Source: an uncultured beta proteobacterium
Lineage (GTDB): Bacteria; Pseudomonadota; Gammaproteobacteria; Burkholderiales; Burkholderiaceae_C
Reading direction: 5' to 3'
Assembly (NCBI GenBank): GCA_903938815.1
Contig: CAJAES010000102.1
Coordinates: 1-49,621, forward strand
Length of the DNA: 49,621 bases
In this document: in pieces, positions 26,384-32,720 of the stretch
How positions within the stretch are numbered: the first letter of the stretch is position 1
Layout of the letters: every line of letters begins with the position of its first letter
Program-made: the position numbers and the translations under genes
The notes under the pieces: model-generated
The model's database searches: none
What the model saw: only the letters and a program-made list of their open reading frames with translations
Told to the model about the DNA's origin: nothing

Positions 26384-26485
26384 CTACTTGTTGTCGTTGC
26401 GCTTGTTGCTGTCGCTGAACTGTTTCATCAGCCAGCCGACGAAGACGACGAACCAGAGCAGAAAGAGGATGTGGTGAACCTTCAT
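26384..26485 (-). CDS. 33-residue single-span membrane peptide coupled to pucC
   Basis: A short ORF starts with an ATG that overlaps the pucC stop as ATGA (26482-26485). AGGAG lies 7 bases upstream, inside the end of pucC. The peptide begins MKVHHILFLLWFVVFVGWLM, a single transmembrane helix, and ends in a polar basic tail (KQFSDSNKRNDNK). Size, coupling and topology resemble small accessory subunits of photosynthetic membranes, but I cannot assign it to a known family. It is last in the puc operon and ends 5 bases from the convergent gene. Confidence 0.65.
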   Translation of the reverse strand: MKVHHILFLLWFVVFVGWLMKQFSDSNKRNDNK

Positions 26486-27921
26486 GGCGCACTCCTGGGC
26501 AGGGGTTGATCCAAGGGAGACAGTCCCGGGGCCGATCGAACGATGAGCCGGCCCATGACGACCAGCGTCAGCACCAGCAGCACGATCTCGATCCCGTAGA
26601 CGACAGCATATCCGGTCACGGGCCGGGCCAGCGACTCACCGAGCCAGCCCCGCGCCGCCATCGCGCCGACGACGTCACGCAAGACGCCGCCCAGGGCCAT
26701 GCCGGCACCGGCGGCCGTGGCCTGCACGGCGCCCCAGGCGCCCAGCGCCAGGCCGACCTGCTCGCGCGGCGCGCGGTTCATCGTGAGGGTCAGGGTGCCG
26801 TGGCCGAACACGCCGCCGCCGAAGCCGATCAGCAGCGCACCGGCCGCGAAGAGCGCGGTCGACTGCGTGCCGGCTGAAACCAGCACCGCGGCGAAAGCCG
26901 GGATGCCCACCCAGGCGCCGGCGCGCGCCATGCGGGCGGGATCGACGCCCCGGCCGAGGATGGCCGAAGCCGCACTGAAGCCGATCAGGCCGCCCGTGGC
27001 CAGCGTGGCCGTGAGCCAGGTGGTGGCGCCGACGCCCATGCCGAGGATCTCGCCGCCGTAGGGCTCGAGCAGCACGTCCTGCATGCCGAATGCGAGGGTG
27101 CCGAGGCCGATGGCCAGCAGCCGATGGCGGGCGCCGTCACCCGCGATGTAGGTGCGCCACGCATCGGCGAAGCTGGGCTGCGCGAGCGGCGCGGTCTGGA
27201 AGCGGCCCGGCCGGCGGGTTTCCTGCTTCCACAACGCCACGGTGTTGAGCACCAGGGTGGTGACTGCCGCGGCCTGGATCACCTGCACCAGCCGCGCCGG
27301 GCTGTAGTCCTGCAGCACCGCGCCGAAGACAAACGCACTGACGATGGTGCCCGCCAGCAGCATCACGTACATGAGCCCGACGACGCGCGGCTGCGCTTCC
27401 TCGGGGGCGAGATCGGTGGCCAGGGCCAGGCCGGCGGTCTGGACGGTGTGCAGGCCGGCACCCACCATCAGGAAGGCGATGCCGGCGCCGGCCGGGCCCA
27501 CCCAGGCCGGCCACTGCGAGGCATTGCCGCCGCCACCCAGCACCAGCAGCGCGAAGGGCATGACGGCGAGGCCGCCGAACTGGATCATCGAGCCCATCCA
27601 GATGTAGGGCACGCGACGCCAGCCGAGTGCGGACCGGTGGGTGTCGGAGCGAAAGCCGATCAGGGCGCGCATGGGCGCGTAGAGCACGGGCAGCGCGACC
27701 ATCAGCGCCACCAGCGCGGCCGGCACCTTCAGCTCGACGATCATGACCCGGTTCAGGGTGCCGACCAGCAGCACGAGGGCCATGCCCACCGACACCTGGA
27801 ACAGCGACAGCCGCAGCAGCCGCGAAAGCGGCAGGTCGTGCGTGGCCACATCCGCGAACGGCAGGAACCGCGGACCCATTCGGGCCCAGCCGGAAACCAG
27901 GGATCGCGTCAGTGACTTCAT
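26482..27921 (-). CDS. pucC: PucC, light-harvesting 2 assembly / bacteriochlorophyll delivery protein (MFS-like)
   Basis: This 479-residue, 12-span membrane protein of the PucC/LhaA family is needed for making the LH2 antenna. Seen are the conserved N-terminus ARMGPRFLPFADVATHDLPL, first span LFQVSVGMALVLLVG, the loop ALIGFRSDTHRSALGWRRVP, and QDVLLEPYGGEILGMGVGAT. The ATG at 27921 is the family start; a GTG at 27978 in frame would add 19 residues that do not resemble PucC. It is 76 bases after pucA, separated by a strong hairpin, and overlaps the next small ORF. It is most likely transcribed with pucBA. Confidence 0.93.
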   Translation of the reverse strand: MKSLTRSLVSGWARMGPRFLPFADVATHDLPLSRLLRLSLFQVSVGMALVLLVGTLNRVMIVELKVPAALVALMVALPVLYAPMRALIGFRSDTHRSALGWRRVPYIWMGSMIQFGGLAVMPFALLVLGGGGNASQWPAWVGPAGAGIAFLMVGAGLHTVQTAGLALATDLAPEEAQPRVVGLMYVMLLAGTIVSAFVFGAVLQDYSPARLVQVIQAAAVTTLVLNTVALWKQETRRPGRFQTAPLAQPSFADAWRTYIAGDGARHRLLAIGLGTLAFGMQDVLLEPYGGEILGMGVGATTWLTATLATGGLIGFSAASAILGRGVDPARMARAGAWVGIPAFAAVLVSAGTQSTALFAAGALLIGFGGGVFGHGTLTLTMNRAPREQVGLALGAWGAVQATAAGAGMALGGVLRDVVGAMAARGWLGESLARPVTGYAVVYGIEIVLLVLTLVVMGRLIVRSAPGLSPLDQPLPRSAP

Positions 27922-27960
27922 GCTCGAAGGAGTGGGCAGCCGCCGCTTGGGGAATGGGGG

Positions 27961-27986
27961 ACCAGCGCGTGCAGGCACGCGCCGGT
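27961..27986 (-). other. pucA-pucC intercistronic stem-loop
   Basis: An 11-bp stem with one G-U pair and a 4-base loop lies 11 bases after the pucA stop on the coding strand. No T-run follows. In other purple bacteria comparable hairpins after the antenna genes protect the upstream mRNA and reduce read-through into pucC, giving more antenna peptide than PucC. The same role is inferred here. Confidence 0.6.
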
Positions 27987-27997
27987 CAGGCAGAAGC

Positions 27998-28240
27998 TCA
28001 GGGCTTCTGCGTCGGTGCCGCGGCGACCAGCACGTCCGTCGCTGTCGCGAGGGCGGTCTTCGTCGCGGTGTCCAGCGAGGCCGTCGCGGCCGGCGCCTTG
28101 CCGTTGAGGAACTGCTTCACCCAGGTCGTGTTCGACACCAGCATGTAGTGAACGGCGAACGAGCTCACGGCGACAGCGCCCAGCATCAGGGGAATGCCGA
28201 CCGAAGGCTTGACGACCAACCACAATTTTCCGTAGATCAT
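27998..28240 (-). CDS. pucA: light-harvesting antenna alpha subunit, LH2-type with B800-820 signature
   Basis: This 80-residue bacteriochlorophyll-binding chain aligns without gaps to LH2 alpha chains as I recall them: GKLWLVVKPSVGIP at 4-17, a membrane helix, and bacteriochlorophyll ligand His31. The aromatic pair at 44-45, which hydrogen-bonds the B850 acetyl groups, is Phe-Leu (codons at 28109-28111 and 28106-28108) instead of Tyr-Trp/Tyr-Tyr. This predicts a blue-shifted B800-820 complex. Met1, the B800 ligand in known structures, is present. The Ala-rich C-terminal extension of about 30 residues (TASLDTATKTALATATDVLV) recalls Rubrivivax gelatinosus. GGAG lies 8 bases before the ATG, overlapping the end of pucB. 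Confidence 0.95.
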   Translation of the reverse strand: MIYGKLWLVVKPSVGIPLMLGAVAVSSFAVHYMLVSNTTWVKQFLNGKAPAATASLDTATKTALATATDVLVAAAPTQKP

Positions 28241-28256
28241 TTGGTTTGCTCCGCTT

Positions 28257-28418
28257 TCACTTCAGCCAGGGGGAATAGATGTAGGCGAACAAGTGCGCCA
28301 ACACCGCGATGAAGCCGAAGATTTGCGTACCCTGAATAAGGTGACGGTGCACTTCTTCAGATTCGGCTTCGGTCAGACCCGTAGGCCAGACCTTGTTGGG
28401 ATCCGATTGCATTGACAT
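28257..28418 (-). CDS. pucB: light-harvesting antenna beta subunit, LH2-type
   Basis: This 53-residue antenna chain starts MSMQSDPNKVWPTGLTEAES. It has the conserved EEVHRH region, a membrane helix, and the B850 ligand His in VLAHLFAYIYSPWLK, 18 residues after the first His as in known LH2 beta chains. The position equivalent to Arg20, which contacts B800 in solved structures, is Gln (GTQIF). A perfect AGGAGGG Shine-Dalgarno sits 7 bases upstream, far stronger than at most genes here. G+C is about 53 percent, much lower than the neighbours, with A- and T-ending codons. It is first in the operon, 16 bases before pucA. Confidence 0.95.
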   Translation of the reverse strand: MSMQSDPNKVWPTGLTEAESEEVHRHLIQGTQIFGFIAVLAHLFAYIYSPWLK

Positions 28419-28505
28419 ACAGAGGCCCTCCTGCAAGGAAGCTCAAAAAGGTGCAATCCCTGCGAGCGGGGAATGCCACGGGACCCGAGACGGGACAACC
28501 GCATG

Positions 28506-28523
28506 TGTACTTTCTGCTTTACA
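28506..28523. promoter_or_regulatory. PpsR/CrtJ-type operator 1 (TGT-N12-ACA)
   Basis: TGTACTTTCTGCTTTACA is a perfect TGT-N12-ACA palindrome about 88 bases upstream of pucB. PpsR/CrtJ represses photosynthesis genes in oxygen through this motif. It lies 8 bp from operator 2, the spacing used for cooperative binding in Rhodobacter. Confidence 0.75.
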
Positions 28524-28531
28524 CGGTGGCT

Positions 28532-28549
28532 TGTCAAGCCAACTTGACA
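28532..28549. promoter_or_regulatory. PpsR/CrtJ-type operator 2 (TGT-N12-ACA)
   Basis: TGTCAAGCCAACTTGACA is the second TGT-N12-ACA palindrome. It extends to an 8-bp perfect inverted repeat, TTGTCAAG-CCAA-CTTGACAA, at 28531-28550. On the puc strand the half-site provides a TTGACA hexamer that could be the -35 box; no good -10 is evident at 17 bp. Repression by occlusion of the promoter is the natural reading. Confidence 0.8.
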
Positions 28550-28657
28550 ACATGTCGATGCCCAGCCACGACAAGCACTGAACAGCTTCATCGCGTGAAG
28601 CTTGAACATCGAGCTCACTGCATTGGCTGAAGCATGCGGACGCACCAGAATCGCGTC

Positions 28658-29893
28658 ATGAACACCGCTACCTGGGGCGACGAGCCCACCAGCCGGGCGC
28701 CCGGCTGGGTCTACACCGACCCCGAGGTCTATCGCGAGGAACTCGAGCGCTTCTTCTACCGGGGCCATTGGTGCTATGTGGGCCTCGAGTGCGAGATCCC
28801 GAAACCCGGCGACTTCAAGCGCACGAAGATCGGCGAGCGCAGCGTGATCCTGGTGCGGGACACCGACGGCAGCGTGCACGTGGTGGAAAACCGCTGCGCG
28901 CACCGCGGCGTGGCCTTCTGCCGCGAGCGCCAGGGCAACGTGCAGGGCTTCACCTGCCCCTACCACCAGTGGAACTACAGCCTGAAGGGCGATCTGGTGG
29001 GCCTGCCGTTTCGGCGCGGCGTGAAGCAGGACGGCGCAGTGCAGGGCGGCATGCCCGCAGACTTCAAGCTGTCGGACCACGGCCTCACCCGACTGAAGGT
29101 GGCCTGCCGGGGCGGCGCGGTCTTCGCGAGCTTCGATGCCGGCGTGGAGGCCTTCGAGGACTACCTGGGCCCGGAGATCCTGCCGTACTTCGACCGCGTG
29201 TTCCACGGCCGGGAGCTGAAGCTCCTGGGCTACAGCCGCCAGCGCATCCCCGCGAACTGGAAGCTGATGCAGGAAAACATCAAGGACCCCTACCACCCCG
29301 GGCTGCTGCACACCTGGTTCGTCACCTTCGGGCTGTGGCGCGCCGACCAGAAAAGCCGCATGGTGATGGACGCGAAGCACCGCCACGCCTGCATGGTCTC
29401 GCGCCGCAACGACGGCGGCGCGGCCTCGGTCACGCAGGGGGTGAGCAGCTTTCGCGAGGGGATGCAACTGAACGACGCGCGCCTGCTCGACGTCGTGCCC
29501 GAAGCCTGGTGGGACGGCCCCACCGTCGTCATGACCACGCTGTTCCCCAGCGTGATCATCCAGCAGCAGGTGAATTCGCTGTCGACGCGGCACCTGCAGC
29601 CCGCCGGCCCGGGGCAGTTCGACTTCGTCTGGACCCACTTCGGCTTCGCCGACGACGACGAGGCCATGACGCGCCGCCGCCTGCGGCAGGCCAACCTGTT
29701 CGGCCCGGCCGGCTTCGTGTCGGCCGACGACGGCGAGGTGATCGAGTTCGCGCAGCAGGCCTTCGAAGCGAACCCCGGCGCGCGCACCGTGAGCGAACTC
29801 GACGGCCGCGACGTGAAAGCCACCGACCACATGGTCACGGAGACGCTGATCCGCGGCATGTACGGCTACTGGCGCGAGGTGATGGAGAAATGA
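28658..29893 (+). CDS. Rieske aromatic dioxygenase large subunit, salicylate-5-hydroxylase / anthranilate-dioxygenase group
   Basis: The alpha subunit of a three-component ring-hydroxylating oxygenase. The Rieske 2Fe-2S motif is C-x-H-x17-C-x2-H in NRCAHRGVAFCRERQGN to FTCPYHQWNYSL. The mononuclear iron site is in ENIKDPYHPGLLHTWF, with two His and the bridging Asp. The sequence is very like NagG (salicylate 5-hydroxylase) and AndAc (anthranilate dioxygenase); I cannot separate these substrates by eye. ATG 28658 gives 411 residues; ATG 28634 in frame would add 8. Neither has a Shine-Dalgarno. The small-subunit ATG overlaps its stop. It is divergent from the puc operon. Confidence 0.9.
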   Translation: MNTATWGDEPTSRAPGWVYTDPEVYREELERFFYRGHWCYVGLECEIPKPGDFKRTKIGERSVILVRDTDGSVHVVENRCAHRGVAFCRERQGNVQGFTCPYHQWNYSLKGDLVGLPFRRGVKQDGAVQGGMPADFKLSDHGLTRLKVACRGGAVFASFDAGVEAFEDYLGPEILPYFDRVFHGRELKLLGYSRQRIPANWKLMQENIKDPYHPGLLHTWFVTFGLWRADQKSRMVMDAKHRHACMVSRRNDGGAASVTQGVSSFREGMQLNDARLLDVVPEAWWDGPTVVMTTLFPSVIIQQQVNSLSTRHLQPAGPGQFDFVWTHFGFADDDEAMTRRRLRQANLFGPAGFVSADDGEVIEFAQQAFEANPGARTVSELDGRDVKATDHMVTETLIRGMYGYWREVMEK

Positions 29894-30360
29894 ACCACTG
29901 GCTCGAGATCCAGGCCCTGCTGGCCGACGTGGCCGCCGCGCTCGACCAGCGCGAACTGCAGCGCTGGCCTGATTTCTTCACCGAGGACTGCGTCTACAGG
30001 CTGCAGAGCCGCGAGAACTTCGACCGCGGCCTGCCGCTGGCCACCATGGCCTTCGAGAGCCGCGGCATGCTGCGCGACCGCATCTACGGCGCGGCCGAGA
30101 CCATCTTCCACGACCCCTACCACCAGCGGCACATCCTGGGCGCGCCCCGCGTGCTCGGCGAGGCTGAGGGCGCGGACGGCACCCGCTGCGAAAGCAGCTA
30201 CCTCGTGGTGCGCACCAAGCGCGACGGCATGCCGGAGATCCTGAGCGTGGGCCGCTACCTGGACCGCATCGTGCGCACCCCGGAGGGCCTGAAGATCGCC
30301 GAACGGCTGGCCATCTTCGACAACGACCTGATCCCGAACTCCATCATCGACCCGATATGA
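29890..30360 (+). CDS. Rieske dioxygenase small subunit (beta)
   Basis: This 156-residue protein belongs to the ring-hydroxylating beta-subunit family, SnoaL-like cone fold: LEIQALLADVAAALDQREL, WPDFFTEDCVYRLQSREN, then CESSYLVVRTKRDGMPEILS and the end NSIIDPI. It is structural and forms the alpha3-beta3 oxygenase with the upstream subunit. The ATG overlaps the large-subunit stop as ATGA, so the two are coupled for stoichiometry. The family includes NagH and AndAd. Confidence 0.9.
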   Translation: MNHWLEIQALLADVAAALDQRELQRWPDFFTEDCVYRLQSRENFDRGLPLATMAFESRGMLRDRIYGAAETIFHDPYHQRHILGAPRVLGEAEGADGTRCESSYLVVRTKRDGMPEILSVGRYLDRIVRTPEGLKIAERLAIFDNDLIPNSIIDPI

Positions 30361-30418
30361 GCGCGCCGTGCCGTTCCCAGGCGTTCATACCGAAGTGCGC
30401 AGCACGAAGGGCAGACCA

Positions 30419-30736
30419 GTGACCGACTATGTGGATGTGGCTGCGGCCAACGAGGTTCCCAACGGCGACGTGATCGGCCGCAGCCTGAACGGCCGCGAGA
30501 TCGCGCTGTACCGGCTCGGCGACGAGGTGCTGGCCACCGACGCGACCTGCACGCACGGCAACGCCAGCCTGTGCGGCGGCTTCGTCGAGCCCGACGGCAG
30601 CATCGAGTGCCCGCTGCACCAGGGGCGCTTCGACATCCGCAGCGGCCGCGCGCTGTGCGCGCCGCTGACGCGGGACCTGACCGTGCACCTCGTGCGCGTC
30701 GAGGGCGGGCGGGTCAGCGTGCGCCTGTCGGACTGA
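30419..30736 (+). CDS. Rieske-type ferredoxin of the dioxygenase
   Basis: This 105-residue electron carrier has the Rieske cluster motif CTHGNASLCGGF ... CPLHQGRFDIRSG. It would pass electrons from a reductase to the oxygenase. GTG 30419 was chosen because GAAGGG lies 7 bases before it and the product then has the usual ferredoxin length; an upstream in-frame GTG at 30368 would add 17 residues. It closes the large-small-ferredoxin order seen in nag and and clusters, but no reductase gene follows. Confidence 0.88.
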   Translation: MTDYVDVAAANEVPNGDVIGRSLNGREIALYRLGDEVLATDATCTHGNASLCGGFVEPDGSIECPLHQGRFDIRSGRALCAPLTRDLTVHLVRVEGGRVSVRLSD

Positions 30737-30755
30737 CCAGCCGGGCCGTCGTTTG

Positions 30756-30783
30756 CCGGCCGGCCGCTCGCGTGACCGGCCGG
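30756..30783. terminator. stem-loop between convergent ferredoxin and sppA genes
   Basis: An 8-bp stem CCGGCCGG / CCGGCCGG with a 12-base loop lies in the 51-base gap between the convergent ferredoxin and sppA genes. There is no T-run, so it is a candidate bidirectional terminator. Confidence 0.4.
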
Positions 30784-30787
30784 TTCC

Positions 30788-32656
30788 TCAGGGAACGCCG
30801 CACAGGCAGTGCGCCAGCGGCGCGCCCGGGCGGCCTGCCGCCGCGTGGCGCAGCAGGCCGCCGAGTTCGCCCTCCAGGCCCGGCGGCAGCAGCGTACGCG
30901 CCAGGGCCAGCAGTTCGGCGCCCTCGCCACCGGCCTCGCTGGCGGCGTCCAGGCTCACGCCCAGGCGCGAGGCCAGCATCAGCACCAATTGGTCCAGCCG
31001 CCCCGGCTCCACCTCGATGAAGCCCAGCTGCCAGCTGCCCTCGGCCAGCTTGGCCAGCCTGGCGGCTGCGGCCACGGCATCGTTGAAGCTGCCCAGCCGG
31101 TCGACGAGGCCGTTCTCCTTCGCCTGCGCGCCGGTCCAGATGCGGCCCTGCGCCACGGCATCGATCTCGGGCTGAGTGCGCTTGCGGGCTGCGGCCGCCT
31201 TGGCCGTAAAGTCGGCATAGGTGCGGTCGACGCCCGCCTGGATGACCTGCGCCAGGCGCGGGTCGAGCGGGCGCGTGGGGTCGGCCGCGCCGGCCAGCCA
31301 GGTGGTCGAATAGCCACCCGTGCGCAGGCCGACCTTGCCCATGGCCTCCGAGAAGCCCGGGAACATCGTGATGACGCCGATGGAGCCCGTGATGGTGGCC
31401 GGGTCGGCGATGACCTCGTCGGCCGCCATCGAGATCCAGTAGCCGCCCGAGGCAGCCAGGTCGCCCATGGACACCACCACCGGCTTGCCGGCCGCGCGCG
31501 TGAGCGCCAGTTCGCGCCGCACCAGTTCCGACGCGAAGGCGCTGCCGCCGGGGGAGTCGACGCGCAGCACGAGCGCCTTGATGCGCTCGTTTTCGCGCGC
31601 GCGCTTGATCAACGCAGCGGTCGAGTCGCCACCGATGGCTCCGGGCGGCGCGTCGCCGTCGCGGATGCCGCCCTCGGCCACGACGACGCCGACGACGGCG
31701 TCGCGCCGCTGCGCGGGGTTGCGGCCGAGGTATTCGCCCAGGCCCACCTGGCGCAGCCGCTTGCCCTCCTCGTCGGCGGCGCCGGCCGCGATCAGCAGCG
31801 CCTGCATCTCGCTGCGCGTCTTGAGCGCATCGACCAGCTTGTGCTGCAGCGCCAGCGCGGCGCTGTCGCCCTTCACCTGCGCCAGCCGTTCGGGCAGCGC
31901 CTCGACGAGCGCCGCCAGGGTGCCGGGCGGCAGCTTGCGCGCCGCCTCGACGCCGCCGGTGTACAGGCCCCAGATGGCGTCCAGCACCGTCCGCTCGGCC
32001 TGCAGGGTCTCGGGGCTCGGGCCGCTGGCCACCCAGGTCTCGCCCGCGCTCTTGAAGGCGCCGGCGCGCAGCACATGGGCGCTGATGCCGAAGCGGTCGA
32101 AGGCCTCGCGGAAATAGGTGCGGTGCCCGCCGTAGCCTTCGATCTGCACGCCGCCCATCGGATCGACATAGACCTGATCGGCATGCGCGGCCACGAAGTA
32201 GCTGGCCTGCGTGTACTCCTGGGCCCAGGCCCACACCGGCTTTCCGGCGGCACGCACGCGGGTCAGGGCGGCCGCCAGTTCATTCAGCGTGGCCGGGCCG
32301 GCGCCCGCGAAGTCGTCGGTCAGCACGAGCACGCGGGCGATGGCGGGGTCGCGGCCCGCGGCGTCCAGCGCGTACAGCACGTCGCGCAGGCGGGTCTGGC
32401 TCAGGTCCTGGCCGCGAGCCTGGCGCAAGGCGTTGTCGCGCGCGCTGCCGCTGAACTGCTCGCGCACGGGGCCCTTCAGGTCCAGCACGAAGGTGGTCAT
32501 CGGCGCCAGGGGCGCGGGCCCGGGGCGCAGGATCGCCCAGGCCACGGCCAGGATCACCAGCAGCAGCAGGCCGTTGAGGATGGCGCGGCGCGTGAAATCG
32601 AGCGCGCGCCAGGTGCCCGTGACGACATGACGCAAGGCAGAGAACAATCGGGACAA
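30788..32656 (-). CDS. sppA: signal peptide peptidase SppA (67K type)
   Basis: This 622-residue membrane serine protease cleaves leftover signal peptides. It has a membrane anchor near residues 20-40 (ILNGLLLLVILAVAWAILRP) and two tandem ClpP-like halves. The C-terminal half carries the nucleophile in GDLAASGGYWIS and RVDSPGGSAFASELVRREL; the Lys general base should lie in the N-terminal half (GAFKSAGE). The start is TTG 32656, with GGAG 8 bases upstream; the open frame beyond it reaches into the divergent AEC gene and is not used. Confidence 0.93.
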   Translation of the reverse strand: MSRLFSALRHVVTGTWRALDFTRRAILNGLLLLVILAVAWAILRPGPAPLAPMTTFVLDLKGPVREQFSGSARDNALRQARGQDLSQTRLRDVLYALDAAGRDPAIARVLVLTDDFAGAGPATLNELAAALTRVRAAGKPVWAWAQEYTQASYFVAAHADQVYVDPMGGVQIEGYGGHRTYFREAFDRFGISAHVLRAGAFKSAGETWVASGPSPETLQAERTVLDAIWGLYTGGVEAARKLPPGTLAALVEALPERLAQVKGDSAALALQHKLVDALKTRSEMQALLIAAGAADEEGKRLRQVGLGEYLGRNPAQRRDAVVGVVVAEGGIRDGDAPPGAIGGDSTAALIKRARENERIKALVLRVDSPGGSAFASELVRRELALTRAAGKPVVVSMGDLAASGGYWISMAADEVIADPATITGSIGVITMFPGFSEAMGKVGLRTGGYSTTWLAGAADPTRPLDPRLAQVIQAGVDRTYADFTAKAAAARKRTQPEIDAVAQGRIWTGAQAKENGLVDRLGSFNDAVAAAARLAKLAEGSWQLGFIEVEPGRLDQLVLMLASRLGVSLDAASEAGGEGAELLALARTLLPPGLEGELGGLLRHAAAGRPGAPLAHCLCGVP

Positions 32657-32720
32657 GGGGAGGCTCCGGCGGGCTGGCAGACAGCGCAGCTTACGGCAGC
32701 CCCGATACTCTGCTGCGCAC

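Noticed and set aside
27922..27978. N-terminal extension of PucC from GTG 27978
   Set aside because: It would include the intercistronic hairpin in coding sequence and does not resemble the PucC N-terminus.
27998..28418. Core antenna (LH1, pufBA) instead of peripheral antenna
   Set aside because: Alpha chain begins GKLWLVVKPSVGIP as in LH2, beta lacks the LH1 C-terminal motif, and pucC follows rather than pufLM.
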